Source: Paraburkholderia haematera (lineage in GTDB: Bacteria; Pseudomonadota; Gammaproteobacteria; Burkholderiales; Burkholderiaceae). Taken from it: a stretch of 64,000 nt of DNA. Where the stretch lies: the NCBI RefSeq assembly GCF_905220975.1, contig NZ_CAJNBK010000012.1, positions 62,001-126,000 of the forward strand, in the 5' to 3' direction. This document shows positions 44,949 to 56,109 of this stretch, in pieces (position 1 is the first letter of the stretch; every line of letters begins with the position of its first letter). Position numbers and translations under genes: made by a program. Under the pieces are notes generated by a model that did no database searches, was not told the DNA's origin, and saw only the letters and a list, made by a program, of their open reading frames with translations.

Positions 44949-45317
44949 TCAACGGCTCGCAAACGCGAACGCGAACCAGCCGGTGCTGCCGTTCGTCGAC
45001 ATACGGCGCGGGCGCCGGCTCGTGCTTTGCGGCGCTGCGACCGGTGCATTGCGCGGTGCTGAGAGGCGCAGCGGCGTTGGTTTGCGCAGCAATGTGCGCA
45101 GCGAAAACCGGCGCGAACTGCCTTGCAGGCGCAGCGCGGAGAAGAAAGTGTGGAACCACGTGCGAATGCCGTCGACCGCTTTGGCTTCGCGCCATTGTTC
45201 GCCTAGTGCGCGAGTGCGCGTGGCATGGTGACGCAGTGCGCGCACGACATGGCGGCGCGCCGGACGCGCCGCTTTCAATGCGGCGCGGGTAAGACGGGTG
45301 CTCAGAAGAGTATGCAT
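44949..45317 (-). CDS. Hypothetical basic protein (doubtful)
   Basis: An open frame of 122 codons from ATG 45317, extendable to 45437. The product would be very rich in Arg, Ala and Leu, with no recognisable domain. A short segment GIRTWFHTFFSAL might be an amphipathic helix. The ribosome site is weak. Arg-rich frames arise easily by chance in this G+C range. It is convergent with metK. I record it because the region would otherwise be a 900-nt gap. Confidence 0.3.
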   Translation of the reverse strand: MHTLLSTRLTRAALKAARPARRHVVRALRHHATRTRALGEQWREAKAVDGIRTWFHTFFSALRLQGSSRRFSLRTLLRKPTPLRLSAPRNAPVAAPQSTSRRPRRMSTNGSTGWFAFAFASR

Positions 45318-45437
45318 GGCTTCACAAGTAGGCAACGTGTCGCGCGACGGAGTGTGCGCCAGAAGGAGCACCAAATGTGCCAATGGCGGTGTCGCGATGG
45401 ACGGCGCGAAAGCCCGGAATTCGGTGGAAAAGGGCAC

Positions 45438-45779
45438 GGAAGATGGCGGAGGCGGCCACAGCAGCGCGTGCGCGCCGCAAAAGTGCGGGAGTAGCGATCA
45501 ACATGTGTGCAGGCTACACGCGATTCGTGACGTCAGAAAGTCGGTTTTTACCCTGCGAATACGGGTTCTTACGGGGTAAGTACGACGTGCGCGCATGCGG
45601 GGTCGCGCCCTTTGCGGTCGATTTTCGTGCGTGCTTGCCCTGACAGCGTGCCATGCGAACCGCCATTTCGCGTGAAAGTAGTGCGTAAGGCCCAGGCTTG
45701 CCGACAGGCGAAACTGCGCACGATCCGATCGCGCCCGTTTTACAATCGAGCATCGGTCAGTCGAAAGTAACGGAACACC
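45438..45779 (+). other. Intergenic stretch upstream of the dioxygenase gene
   Basis: About 340 nt without a supported gene. It contains an inverted repeat TTACCC (45548-45553)/GGGTAA (45574-45579). TTTACAATCGAG near 45740 may provide a -10-like TACAAT for the downstream gene. Nothing else stands out. Confidence 0.35.
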
Positions 45780-46541
45780 ATGTCACTTCACTCGAAAAAA
45801 GAGCAGATTCAAACGTTGCGGGAGCAAGGATTTGTCGTTGTGCCTGGATTGGTGTCGCCAGAGCGTTGCGCCGAGCTGAAGCAGATTGCGCAGCGGCAGT
45901 TGCAGGAAGCGGCGGCGCCGATCGAGTTCGAAGCGGATTTGCGGTATCCGGGGGCGCCGGAATCCAAGCATGCGCCGGGCGGCCATACGGTTCGCCGCTT
46001 GCTGGATGCGTACGGGCGCCATCCGCATTTTGCGCAATGGGCAACCGCGCCGGAAATTCGCGGCTGGATGGAGTTGTACTTCGGCGAGGAGCCGCGCTTA
46101 TCGCGGGCGCATCACAATTGCATGATGACCAAGCACCCCGCTTATGGCAGCTTGACCGGCTGGCATCGTGATGTGAGGTATTGGTCGTTCGAGCGTGACG
46201 ACCTGGTCTCAGTGTGGCTCGCGGTTGGATCGGAAACGGTCGATAACGGGGCGTTGTGGCTGGTGCCGAAGTCGCATAGCGCTGCCTTCACTTCCGACCG
46301 GTTCGACGAAGCCAAGTTTTTCCGCTCCGACCTTGAAGAGAATCAGGCGTTGATTCGCACCGCGGTTTCGCCCGAACTCAACGCCGGAGACGTGGTGTTT
46401 TTCCATTGCAACACACTGCATTCGGCTGGCAAGAACCTCAGCGATCAGGTGAAATTTTCTTTGGTGTTTACCTACCACGGGGCGAGCAATGTGCCCCTGC
46501 CGGGATCCCGCTCGGCGGCCAAGCCTGAAATCGCCTTTTAG
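45780..46541 (+). CDS. Phytanoyl-CoA dioxygenase-family protein
   Basis: A 253-aa Fe(II)/2-oxoglutarate-type oxygenase with a double-stranded beta-helix fold. The metal triad is visible as HRD in GWHRDVRYW and the distal His in NTLHSAGKN. The segment SVWLAVGSETVDNGALWLVPKSH is typical of PhyH proteins, as is an Arg/Lys following the distal His for 2-oxoglutarate. Substrates in this family range from acyl-CoA to ectoine and halogenated compounds. No neighbour suggests one here. Confidence 0.85.
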   Translation: MSLHSKKEQIQTLREQGFVVVPGLVSPERCAELKQIAQRQLQEAAAPIEFEADLRYPGAPESKHAPGGHTVRRLLDAYGRHPHFAQWATAPEIRGWMELYFGEEPRLSRAHHNCMMTKHPAYGSLTGWHRDVRYWSFERDDLVSVWLAVGSETVDNGALWLVPKSHSAAFTSDRFDEAKFFRSDLEENQALIRTAVSPELNAGDVVFFHCNTLHSAGKNLSDQVKFSLVFTYHGASNVPLPGSRSAAKPEIAF

Positions 46542-46603
46542 GTTTTTTTGCGCTGCGCGGCGCGCACGTTCATAGGTCTCGCGCCGCGCAGGCACTCGAC
46601 GCT

Positions 46604-46810
46604 CTAGCGCTTGCGCCCGGAAAGGGCTACGCCGGTCAGGCCGGCAATCGTGGCGACAACGCCGCCCACGATCAGCATGATTGCCTTATTGGTCGGAGAC
46701 CCGGTAAACACGCGAGACACCTCGCTGCTGACCGAGTTGAACGCCTGCCCGCCGAAATACAACAACACGATACCGCCGACAATCAGCGCGATTGAAATCG
46801 CCTTCGTCAT
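46604..46810 (-). CDS. DUF3185 small membrane protein
   Basis: A 68-aa protein from ATG 46810 with two hydrophobic helices, KAISIALIVGGIVLLYFGGQAF and KAIMLIVGGVVATIAGLTGVAL, separated by about 20 residues. It ends in a basic tail (SGRKR). It matches the DUF3185 family. A G-rich ribosome site precedes the ATG. Function unknown. Confidence 0.8.
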   Translation of the reverse strand: MTKAISIALIVGGIVLLYFGGQAFNSVSSEVSRVFTGSPTNKAIMLIVGGVVATIAGLTGVALSGRKR

Positions 46811-47032
46811 GAACCCACCCCTTTCGATAAGCTTTTGATCGGCCAAAGTGTAGGGGAGCTGCCAGTAATCGTCCATCCCGCATAGTGGGCCTCTGCAGGC
46901 AGCACGGCGATTGGCTACCATAGCAGTCTGGTCTCACCCATCTGAACATAAAACCTGCACGCCTTCCGCAGTACGTGATGATTTCCTCACGCCCGTGATC
47001 GCCGGGCGACTTCAACATCAAGGACACTAGCA

Positions 47033-48076
<1,044 letters not shown>

Positions 48077-48102
48077 TCGCACACCGTTTCAGGTCGTAGA
48101 AA

Positions 48103-48133
48103 AAAGAAAGCCGCCCGTGAGGCGGCTTTCTTT
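48103..48133. terminator. Intrinsic terminator after the aldo/keto reductase
   Basis: AAAGAAAGCCGCC (48103-48115) and GGCGGCTTTCTTT (48121-48133) form a 13-bp perfect stem with a 5-nt loop. Confidence 0.85.
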
Positions 48134-48239
48134 ATCGATGCAATTCAGGCGCGCACGCTTCCCGCGCAGCGGCCGAAGCGACTGCGTTCAGTCGACCGAA
48201 CCATCGGCGAAGCGCAGAGGCCGTCTTGGCCAGGCCCCG

Positions 48240-48425
48240 CTAAACTAGCGCAGGCAAGCCTTCGACCAGCACGACCGCGAACACTACGCCGATCAGCGCG
48301 CCGAGCACGCGCAATGCGTTGTGCCGCAACTCCGTCTTGCACGGTAGCGCGCCGACAAACAAAGCACCGGCCAGCGCCATCGGAATCACCAGGATGAAAT
48401 CGCCGATCGTGAAATAGGTCGTCAT
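48240..48425 (-). CDS. Small two-helix membrane protein, hypothetical
   Basis: A 61-aa protein from ATG 48425, preceded by AAGGAG at 6 nt. Two hydrophobic helices, DFILVIPMALAGALFVGAL and LGALIGVVFAVVLVEGLPAL, flank a short basic loop. No family recognised. The good ribosome site and membrane pattern make it likely to be translated. Confidence 0.65.
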   Translation of the reverse strand: MTTYFTIGDFILVIPMALAGALFVGALPCKTELRHNALRVLGALIGVVFAVVLVEGLPALV

Positions 48426-48760
48426 ACCCGTCTCCTTGTCTAAGGCGAAGGCAGTGGCTCTATTTCTGGAGTCATGCACTGCCAACGCTCGATTCGAGTA
48501 TAGGCGACGGTTAGATCGGCATTTCAATGCCTTGCGGCGCTGCAGCGCGTCTTCGCAGCCTGCTGAACCCAATGCCACAAGGGCCGCCGCGATTGGCGCG
48601 TTGCAGCAAAAACACCGTGAATAGTGAAGCGTTTGCTTACGCAGCCCTTACTTTTTGGACCGGTTCGATGCCCAGCGGATTATTCGCGCCTAACCGGGCT
48701 CCACGCGATGCAAGCCTGGTTCCATGCTCGGTTTTCCCGAAGCCGATCAGCCGCGTCCCC
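48426..48760 (-). other. Intergenic stretch between the MFS gene and the small membrane protein gene
   Basis: 335 nt in which I see no gene, hairpin or repeat of note. It probably holds the promoter of the 61-aa gene and the end of the MFS transcript. Confidence 0.35.
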
Positions 48761-50050
48761 TTATCCGGCGGTCCGTTCGCACTGACGCAAGCGCGTGGCC
48801 GCAACGATGCCAATGACGAGCAGCGCGCCCACCAGCCCAGCGACACCATTCCAGCCATACCCGGCCCATACGTGGCCGCCATAAGAGCCAATCACGCTCG
48901 AGCCGATGTAATACGCGAGCAGATACAGCGCGGCCGCCTGCCCCTTGGCTTCTTTGGCGAGGCGTCCGACCCAGCCGCTTGCCACCGAGTGCCCGGCGAA
49001 GAAGCCGAACGTCACGCAGGCGATCCCGATTGCGATGGCCGTAATCGGATGGAACATCGTGAGGGCGAGTCCAAGCGCCATCATTAGGAGGCTGCCGGTC
49101 AGCACGCGCGCCCGGCCGAAGGTGTCGGCCATGCGGCCCGACCACGGCGAGGCGACCACACCCGTCAGATAGACGACGAAAATCGCGCCGATCTCCGTCT
49201 GACTCAACAGGTAGGGCGGCGCGAGCAGCCGGTAACCGATGTAGTTGTAGAGCGTGACGAAGCTGCCCATCAACACGAAGCCGAGCAGGAACAGCAGGGG
49301 CAAGCCCGGCCGCGTGAATTGCTTCAACAGCGCAGTGCGGTGATGGCCAAAGCCGAGCCCGCGACGCGGCACGAAATGGCGCGACGGCGGCAGCAGTGCA
49401 CGGAACGCAAGCATGGAGAGAATGCCGAGCACGCCGATCGTGCCGATTGCCACGCGCCACGAAAACAGATCCGCGACGACGCCGGTAATCACGCGCCCCG
49501 CCATCCCGCCGATCGCCGTGCCGCCGACATACAACCCCATCGCCAGACCAAGTCCATCGGGGTGCACTTCTTCGGCGAGGTACGCCATCGCAACGGCGGG
49601 CACGCCACCGAGCGCGAGGCCTTCGAGTGCGCGCAACACGAGCAATTGATGCCAATGCGGCGCGATCGAGACACCGATCGTCAATAGCGCCGACAGCGTG
49701 AGCGACGCGGTCATCAGCTTGTGACGGCTCCAGCCTTCCGACACTAGTCCGGCCACGAAGATGGCGAGCGCAAGCGCGGCTGTCGTCAGCGAAAGCGACA
49801 AGCTGCTCTGTGCCGGCGTTACACCGAATGCCGTGGAGAACGCGGGCAGCAGAGGCTGCACGCAGTACAGCAGCGAGAAGGTGGCGTAGCCGGCGAACAG
49901 CAGCGCGACGCTGGCGCGCCAATAGCCACGCGTGCCGCGTTCGAGATAGGGGTTTTGGGGCACGTCAGGCGCGGCAGTGGAGGTGAGAGAAGCAGGTGAA
50001 GCAGGAACAGCCGAAGTAGCAGTCCGGTGGGATTCCGGCGATGCGGTCAC
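48761..50050 (-). CDS. MFS transporter, YnfM-like
   Basis: A 429-aa major facilitator protein with 12 hydrophobic helices after a hydrophilic N terminus of about 45 residues. Family landmarks are FSLLYCVQPLLPAFSTAFGVTPAQSSLSLS in the first helix pair, EGLALGGVPAVAMAYLAEE and GLYVGGTAIGGMAGR. These are typical of the YnfM/arabinose-efflux-like subfamily. Substrate unknown; drug or sugar export is possible. It is upstream of nothing on its strand, with about 100 nt to the efflux operon end. Confidence 0.85.
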   Translation of the reverse strand: MTASPESHRTATSAVPASPASLTSTAAPDVPQNPYLERGTRGYWRASVALLFAGYATFSLLYCVQPLLPAFSTAFGVTPAQSSLSLSLTTAALALAIFVAGLVSEGWSRHKLMTASLTLSALLTIGVSIAPHWHQLLVLRALEGLALGGVPAVAMAYLAEEVHPDGLGLAMGLYVGGTAIGGMAGRVITGVVADLFSWRVAIGTIGVLGILSMLAFRALLPPSRHFVPRRGLGFGHHRTALLKQFTRPGLPLLFLLGFVLMGSFVTLYNYIGYRLLAPPYLLSQTEIGAIFVVYLTGVVASPWSGRMADTFGRARVLTGSLLMMALGLALTMFHPITAIAIGIACVTFGFFAGHSVASGWVGRLAKEAKGQAAALYLLAYYIGSSVIGSYGGHVWAGYGWNGVAGLVGALLVIGIVAATRLRQCERTAG

Positions 50051-50148
50051 GAAAAAATCTCCTTGGGGCGCGCAAAGTACTCAAAGAAGTTAAGGATACG
50101 CTGAAAAAGCTGGCAGGTGCGCGCGGAGCGCAGTGAGACTAACCGCTG

Positions 50149-51642
50149 CTAACCGTGCGCCGCCGCCTCGCTCGCAGGCGCGGCGGGATGCACGATCTGT
50201 TCGTCGGTCGGCAAGGCGGACGCGTCCCAACCGCCCCCCAATGCCTTGATCAGCGCGACGCTCGCCGCCATACGACGGCGCGCAATTGACACCGCATTGC
50301 GTTCGTTAGCGAGCGCGGTGGTTTGCGCAACTACGACGTCGAGATACGTGATCGCGCCGTTTTTATAGCGGTTCGACACGACCGCGAGCGAACGCTCCGC
50401 GGCGGCCACCGCGTCGTCCTGCGCGGCGGCTTCCTGTTCGAGCACGCGCAATGCGGCGAGGTTGTCTTCCACCTGGCCGAATGCGGTCAGCACCGTTTGG
50501 CGATACTGCGCGACGCTTTCATCGTAGTGCGCGCGGGCTTGCTCTTTCACCGACGCCCGTCCGCCGAAGTCGAGCAGCGTGCCCGCCAGTGCCGGCCCGA
50601 GCGACCACAGACGGCTCGGCGCCAGCAGCCATTGGCTATAGTTCGTCGCTTCGAGCCCACCCGTCACCGACAAAATCAGGTTCGGAAAGAATGCCGCCGT
50701 CGCCACGCCAATCTGCGCATTCATATCGGCGACATGGCGTTCTGCCGACGCGATGTCGGGGCGTCGCTCGAGCAGGGCGGATGGCACGCCGGCCGCCGCG
50801 ACCACGGGCACAGCGGTGAGCGGTGCAACCGGCAGGGAAAATGTTGAGGGCGTTTGGCCGGTCAGGATCGCGATCGCGTGTTCGAGTTGCGCGCGCTGCA
50901 CGCCGAGGTCGAGCGCCTGCGCCTGGGTGGTCTTCAACTGTGTTTCCGCCTGTGCGACATCGGCGTCGGTGGCGATGCCGCCGGCGTAGCGGTGTTGCGT
51001 CAGATCGAGCGCTTCCTTGTAGGCCTTGATGGTGTCGTCGAGAAGTTGGCGCTCCTGATCGTAACCACGGAGTTCGAAGTAGTCGGTCGCCAGTTCGGCC
51101 TGCATCGAGAGGAGCGCGCCCTGCGCATCGGCGGCGCTCGCCTGCGCCTCGGCTTTCGCGCCTTCGACGCTGCGCGACACACGGCCCCACAAGTCGGGTT
51201 CCCACGAAGCGTCCGCTTGCACGAGGTAATCGTTCAGCGCGAGACCCGCGGTCGATTTGTGCAGCACATTCTCCGATGTCCTCGCGCGCGAATAATCGCC
51301 GTTCGCGGTGACGAGCGGGAAGAAGTTCGAGCGATATTGCGCGACCGTCGCGCGGGCGGCGCGAAAGCGTGCCTCGGCGGCTTGCACGTTCTGGTTCGCG
51401 CTCGCGACCTGCTGTTCGAGCGCGTCGAGCGACGGGTCCGCGTAGACGTTCCACCATGCGCCGCGCGCGAGGGTGTCGGCGGGTTGCGCGGGCTTCCAGC
51501 CGGTGCCTTCGAGTTCCTTATAGGTCGCGGCGGTGGTGGCCGGTGGCTTGGCGTAGTCGGGGCCTACGGTGCAGGCAGTGAGCGTGCAGGCGAACGCCGC
51601 GGCAAGCAGCGCGACGCGCGCGGTGCAGGCAAGCGTGTTCAC
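50149..51642 (-). CDS. RND efflux outer-membrane lipoprotein (NodT/OprM family)
   Basis: A 497-aa outer-membrane channel. The lipoprotein signal ends at LTAC with acylated Cys24, followed by TVGPDYAKP, the standard OprM/NodT N terminus. Two OEP repeats fill the rest, with long coiled-coil stretches for the periplasmic barrel. It starts at GTG 51642, overlapping the adaptor stop as GTGA, and completes the tripartite pump with the two preceding genes. Confidence 0.92.
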   Translation of the reverse strand: MNTLACTARVALLAAAFACTLTACTVGPDYAKPPATTAATYKELEGTGWKPAQPADTLARGAWWNVYADPSLDALEQQVASANQNVQAAEARFRAARATVAQYRSNFFPLVTANGDYSRARTSENVLHKSTAGLALNDYLVQADASWEPDLWGRVSRSVEGAKAEAQASAADAQGALLSMQAELATDYFELRGYDQERQLLDDTIKAYKEALDLTQHRYAGGIATDADVAQAETQLKTTQAQALDLGVQRAQLEHAIAILTGQTPSTFSLPVAPLTAVPVVAAAGVPSALLERRPDIASAERHVADMNAQIGVATAAFFPNLILSVTGGLEATNYSQWLLAPSRLWSLGPALAGTLLDFGGRASVKEQARAHYDESVAQYRQTVLTAFGQVEDNLAALRVLEQEAAAQDDAVAAAERSLAVVSNRYKNGAITYLDVVVAQTTALANERNAVSIARRRMAASVALIKALGGGWDASALPTDEQIVHPAAPASEAAAHG

Positions 51643-52853
51643 GATGCACCACCCGCGCTGGCTTCCGCACTCGCTTTCCCGGGCACGATCCGCACCGGCG
51701 CACCGTCGACGATCGAATCCTGCGGATTCAGAATCACCTGCTCATCGCCGTGCAAACCGGATGCGATTGCCACGCGCGTGCCGAAGTCCGTACCGAGCGA
51801 AACCGGCAGCAGTTTCACCTTGTGCTGTGGATCCACAGTGGCGACTTTCACACCATCCGGCCGGAACAGCAGCGCATTGCCAGGCAGCGTGAACGGCGCG
51901 GCGCCTGCGCCCAAAGCGAAATGCACTTGCGCGTACGCGCCCGGCAGCAGGTCGCCGCCGCGATTGTCGACGTCGACCTCGACTAGCATGGTCCGTTGTT
52001 GCGGATCGACGGCGCCCGAGGTGCGCGCCACGGTCCCCGGATAATGTTTGGACGGCGTCTCGGTCAGCGTCAGAAATGCCGTCTGCTGGGCGTGGACCTG
52101 CTGCGCATAGGCCTGCGGCACGTTCACGTATACGCGCAATCTGTCTGCCTGCGCGACGTGGAACAGTTCCTTCGCCGGTCCGCCGGAACTGCCCGCATCG
52201 ATCAGCGCACCTACGTCGACATTGCGCGCCGTCACCGTGCCGTCGAACGGCGCGTAGACCTTCTGGAACGACTGCGTTTTCTCGAGGCGTGCCACGTTGA
52301 AGCGCGCGGCGTCCAGCGTGCCTTTCTTCGCGAGCATGTCGCCGACCTTCTCGTCGGTTTCCTGCTTCGAGACCGATTTGCTTCTTAGCATCTCGGTCCA
52401 GCGGTCGGCGGTGCTTTTTGCGAGCGCGTAGTTGGCCTCGGCATTCGCCAGATCGGCGCGGGCGGCGCGCAGTTGATCGTCCACTTCAGGCGTGTCGATT
52501 TCCGCGAGCAACTGGCCGTTGCTGACATGCGCACCGATGTCCGCGTACCACTTCTTCAGATAGCCGTTGGTGCGTGCGTAAATCGGCGTGTCGAGAAACG
52601 CCTGCACGTTCCCGGGCAGCACGAGGTCGAGTCCCGCCGTCGACTTTTGCGGGCGCACGACTTCGACACTCGTCTGGCTGGCGTGCTCGGCGTCGCGTTC
52701 GAGTGCCGCATGCGCATCATGACGCGACCAGATGCCTTGTGCCGTGAGTACGACGATCACCACGACCACGGCCACGATCACCCAGCGCGTGCGCTTGCTC
52801 TTCGCTGCATCGAGCGTGGCGCCGGATCCGTCTGGACGTTTTCCTTCCATCAA
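51639..52853 (-). CDS. RND efflux periplasmic adaptor (membrane fusion protein)
   Basis: A 404-aa adaptor with one N-terminal anchor helix (about 24-44). A lipoyl-like half motif (DTPIYARTNGYLKKWYADIGAHVSNGQLLAEIDTPE) precedes a coiled coil of about 80 residues. The second lipoyl half (APFDGTVTARNVDVGALI) and beta-barrel domains follow. It links the RND permease to the outer-membrane channel. A gap of about 70 nt separates it from the permease. Confidence 0.92.
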   Translation of the reverse strand: MMEGKRPDGSGATLDAAKSKRTRWVIVAVVVVIVVLTAQGIWSRHDAHAALERDAEHASQTSVEVVRPQKSTAGLDLVLPGNVQAFLDTPIYARTNGYLKKWYADIGAHVSNGQLLAEIDTPEVDDQLRAARADLANAEANYALAKSTADRWTEMLRSKSVSKQETDEKVGDMLAKKGTLDAARFNVARLEKTQSFQKVYAPFDGTVTARNVDVGALIDAGSSGGPAKELFHVAQADRLRVYVNVPQAYAQQVHAQQTAFLTLTETPSKHYPGTVARTSGAVDPQQRTMLVEVDVDNRGGDLLPGAYAQVHFALGAGAAPFTLPGNALLFRPDGVKVATVDPQHKVKLLPVSLGTDFGTRVAIASGLHGDEQVILNPQDSIVDGAPVRIVPGKASAEASAGGAS

Positions 52854-52926
52854 GCTTCCCCTGTCAGAATGCCCGGGCGGTCGAAGCCGCCTCTTGTGCG
52901 TCGTATGACGTGTGTCGCGCTATAGG

Positions 52927-55900
52927 TCATGGCTTTTGCACCACATGCTCGGCCGCACGCTGACGCCGTGCCGCGAGCCGCCGGTAGATCATCGAAAACA
53001 CGACGGGCACGAAGATCAGCGTGGCCAGCGTGCCGACCGTCAAACCGCCGATCACCGCGCGCCCGAGCGGCGCATTCTGCTCGCCGCCTTCGCCGAGACC
53101 GATCGCCATCGGCACCATGCCGATCACCATCGCGAGCGCTGTCATCAGCACCGGACGGAAACGCGTGAAGCCTGCATCGATCGCCGCACGCGGCGCGTCG
53201 CCGTGTTCGAGCAACTGTTCGCGTGCGAAGCTGATCACGAGAATCGAGTTCGCGGTGGCGATGCCGATACACATGATCGCGCCGGTCAGTGCCGGAATCG
53301 ACAGCGTGGTGTGCGTGAGAAACAGCATCCACACGATGCCCGCCAACGCGCCCGGCAGCGCCGTGATGATGATGAAGGGATCGAGCCACGACTGGAAATT
53401 CACCACGATCAGCAGATACACCAGCAGGATCGCAAAGACCAAACCGGCGAACAGACCGGAGAACGATTCGTTCATCGTCTGCACCTGGCCGCGCACGATG
53501 AGGGTCGAGGTTTTGGGGAGATCGGCTTTGGCGTCCGCGATGATCTTGCTGATGTCGTCGGAGACGCCGCCGAGATCGCGGCCGTCGGCGGTGCCGAAAA
53601 TGTCGATGGTGGTTTGCGCGTTGTAGTGCGTGAGCACCGCGTTGCCGGCTTCGCGTTTCATCGTGGCGAGCGAGCCGAGAATATTGCTGCGGCCGTTAGC
53701 ATTCAGCGGAATGTTCGCGAGCGATTGCAGCGAATCGATCGTGTATTGCGGCGCTTCCGTGATCACGTTATAGCTGACGCCGTTGTGCGGATTGAGCCAG
53801 AACGTCGGTGTGGTTTGCTGGCTGCCGGACAGCGTAATTAGCAGATCGCTTGCGATGTCGCGTTGCGAGAAGCCCGCTTGCTGGGCGCGCGTGCGGTCCA
53901 CGTCGATAAAGATGCGCGGCAAATCGGCGGGCTGCTGGACGCGCGCGTCGGCAAGACCCGGCACCGTGCGCAGGCGATTCAGCAATTGCGCGGCGAAGGC
54001 GCGATTGCCCGCTACGTCGCGCCCGACGATCTGAATATCGATCGGTGAAGGCAAGCCGAAGTTGAGCGTCTGACTGACGATATCCGCGGGCAGGAAGGCG
54101 AACTGCACGCCGGGGAATTCATCGGTGAGCGTTCGGCGCAGGGTGCGCACGTAATTCGCGCTCGGATGATGATCGGGATTCAGCGTAATGAGCACATCCG
54201 AATCCGAGGTGCCGATCGTGCCGGTGTTGCTATACGACAGATTGATACCGGAGACCGGCAAGCCGATATTGTCGATGAGCGAATGCAGTTCGCCCGCCGG
54301 TATCAACTGACGAATCCGCGTGTCGACGCGATCGGTCACCACCGCGGTTTCTTCGACCCGCATGCCGGTTTTCGCACGCAGATGCAATGCGATGGTGCCC
54401 GCATCGACTTGCGGGAAGAAGTCGCGGCCGAGAAACGGCATCAGCAGCATCGAGGCGCCACAGCAGACGAGAAACAGCGTCACAAACAGACCCGGCCGTG
54501 CCACCCGCGCTTCGAGAAACACGCGATAGCGCGCACGAAAACGTGCAAAGCCGCGCTCGAAGGAATAGTGCACGCGCATGAACGGATTGCGTGTCTGCAC
54601 GGGGGCGTGATGCAGGTCGGCCGGCGTGTGGTGATAACGCAGCAGATACTTCGCGAGCGTCGGTACCAGTGTGCGCGAGAAGAAGTAGGACGCCAGCATC
54701 GCGAACACAACCGCTTCGGCGAGCGGAATGAACAGATAGTGCGCGACGCCCGTCAGCAGAAACATCGGCACGAATACGATGCAGATGGAGAGCGTCGAGA
54801 CCAGCGTCGGAATCGCGATCTGGTGTGCGCCGTCGAGAATCGCCTGCTCCAGCGTCTTGCCCTGTTCGAGTTGATGGCTGATGTTTTCGATGGCGACGGT
54901 CGCGTCGTCGACCAGAATGCCGACCGCGAGTGCAAGCCCACCCAAGGTCATGATGTTGATGGTTTCGCCGAGCATCGACAGCGCGATGATCGAGGTGATC
55001 ATCGACAGTGGAATCGACACGGCGATGATCAGCGTCGCGCGCCAGTTGCCGAGGAACAGCAGAATCATCAGCCCGGTCAGGCACGCGGCGATCAGCGCCT
55101 CGCGCAGCACGCCCTGCACGGAGGCGCGCACGAACAGCGACTGATCGGCGACCGGATCGATATTCAGCGAGGCGGGCACGAGATTGCGCAGCGTGGGCAT
55201 CATCTGCTTGATGCGATCCACGATTTCGAGCGTAGATGTATTGCCGCTTTTGTTGATGGTCAGCAAGGCGGCGCGCTGGCCGTTCACGCGCACGATGTTG
55301 GTTTGCGGCTGGAAGCCGTCGCGCACATGCGCGACGTCGCGGATATAGACGGTGCCGTTAGCGGTGGATTTGATCGGAATGTTATTGAGGCCGGCGAGCG
55401 AATCCGGACTGGCGTTCAGTTCCACCGAATATTCCGTCGAACCGATTTTCGCGGTGCCGGAGGGCAGGATCAGATTCTGCGCGGTGACGGCGTTGACCAC
55501 GTCCATCGGCGACAGATTGCGCTCCTGCAGCTTGCGCGAATCGATATCGACCATGATCTGCCGCTGCTTGCCGCCGTACGGCAACGGTGCGGAGGCGCCG
55601 GGCACGGTGGCGAGCTGCGTCTTCAGGAAGTTGTTGCCGAAGTCGTATAGCTCCTGCTCGGTGAGCGAAGCGGACGACAGCGCGAGGCGCAGGATCGGCA
55701 CCGTCGAGGCGTTGTAGCGCAGGATGAATGGCGGGTTGATGCCGGGCGGCAGCGAGCGCAATTGTGCCTGTGACAGCGCGGTGACTTCGGCGAGCGCTTC
55801 ATCGATATTCGCGTGCGGCTGAAAGAAAATCTTGACCACCGCAATGCCGTTCAGCGAGGTCGACTCGGTGTGCTCGATATCGTTGACCGCCACCGACAGC

Positions 55901-56109
55901 CCGCGCTCGTAGTTGAGCACGATGCGCTTTTCTATTTCGTCGGCCGGCAAGCCGTTATACGACCAGATCACCGACAGCACCGGAATGTCGATATTTGGGA
56001 AAATGTCGGTCGGCGTACGCAGGATCGTCAGCGGACCGACGATGAGCAAAAGCAGGGCCAGCACGACGAATGTATAAGGGCGCCGCAGCGCCAGGCGAAC
56101 GATCCACAT
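52927..56109 (-). CDS. RND-family efflux permease
   Basis: A 1060-aa inner-membrane proton antiporter with 12 helices and two large periplasmic loops. The proton relay Asp pair is in GILVDDATVAIENI in TM4. FFPNIDIPVLSVIW near the N terminus and the late GGLTVGTLATLIFVPVVFSMI are typical. The overall sequence looks like the AcrB/MdtB superfamily rather than a Cus-type metal pump, as no Met-rich relay is evident. The permease is first in the operon, followed by adaptor and channel, which is less common than adaptor-first. No regulator gene is adjacent. Confidence 0.92.
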   Translation of the reverse strand: MWIVRLALRRPYTFVVLALLLLIVGPLTILRTPTDIFPNIDIPVLSVIWSYNGLPADEIEKRIVLNYERGLSVAVNDIEHTESTSLNGIAVVKIFFQPHANIDEALAEVTALSQAQLRSLPPGINPPFILRYNASTVPILRLALSSASLTEQELYDFGNNFLKTQLATVPGASAPLPYGGKQRQIMVDIDSRKLQERNLSPMDVVNAVTAQNLILPSGTAKIGSTEYSVELNASPDSLAGLNNIPIKSTANGTVYIRDVAHVRDGFQPQTNIVRVNGQRAALLTINKSGNTSTLEIVDRIKQMMPTLRNLVPASLNIDPVADQSLFVRASVQGVLREALIAACLTGLMILLFLGNWRATLIIAVSIPLSMITSIIALSMLGETINIMTLGGLALAVGILVDDATVAIENISHQLEQGKTLEQAILDGAHQIAIPTLVSTLSICIVFVPMFLLTGVAHYLFIPLAEAVVFAMLASYFFSRTLVPTLAKYLLRYHHTPADLHHAPVQTRNPFMRVHYSFERGFARFRARYRVFLEARVARPGLFVTLFLVCCGASMLLMPFLGRDFFPQVDAGTIALHLRAKTGMRVEETAVVTDRVDTRIRQLIPAGELHSLIDNIGLPVSGINLSYSNTGTIGTSDSDVLITLNPDHHPSANYVRTLRRTLTDEFPGVQFAFLPADIVSQTLNFGLPSPIDIQIVGRDVAGNRAFAAQLLNRLRTVPGLADARVQQPADLPRIFIDVDRTRAQQAGFSQRDIASDLLITLSGSQQTTPTFWLNPHNGVSYNVITEAPQYTIDSLQSLANIPLNANGRSNILGSLATMKREAGNAVLTHYNAQTTIDIFGTADGRDLGGVSDDISKIIADAKADLPKTSTLIVRGQVQTMNESFSGLFAGLVFAILLVYLLIVVNFQSWLDPFIIITALPGALAGIVWMLFLTHTTLSIPALTGAIMCIGIATANSILVISFAREQLLEHGDAPRAAIDAGFTRFRPVLMTALAMVIGMVPMAIGLGEGGEQNAPLGRAVIGGLTVGTLATLIFVPVVFSMIYRRLAARRQRAAEHVVQKP

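Noticed and set aside
54166..55650. Long plus-strand frame opposite the RND permease
   Set aside because: Arg/Gln/His-rich shadow with no domain.
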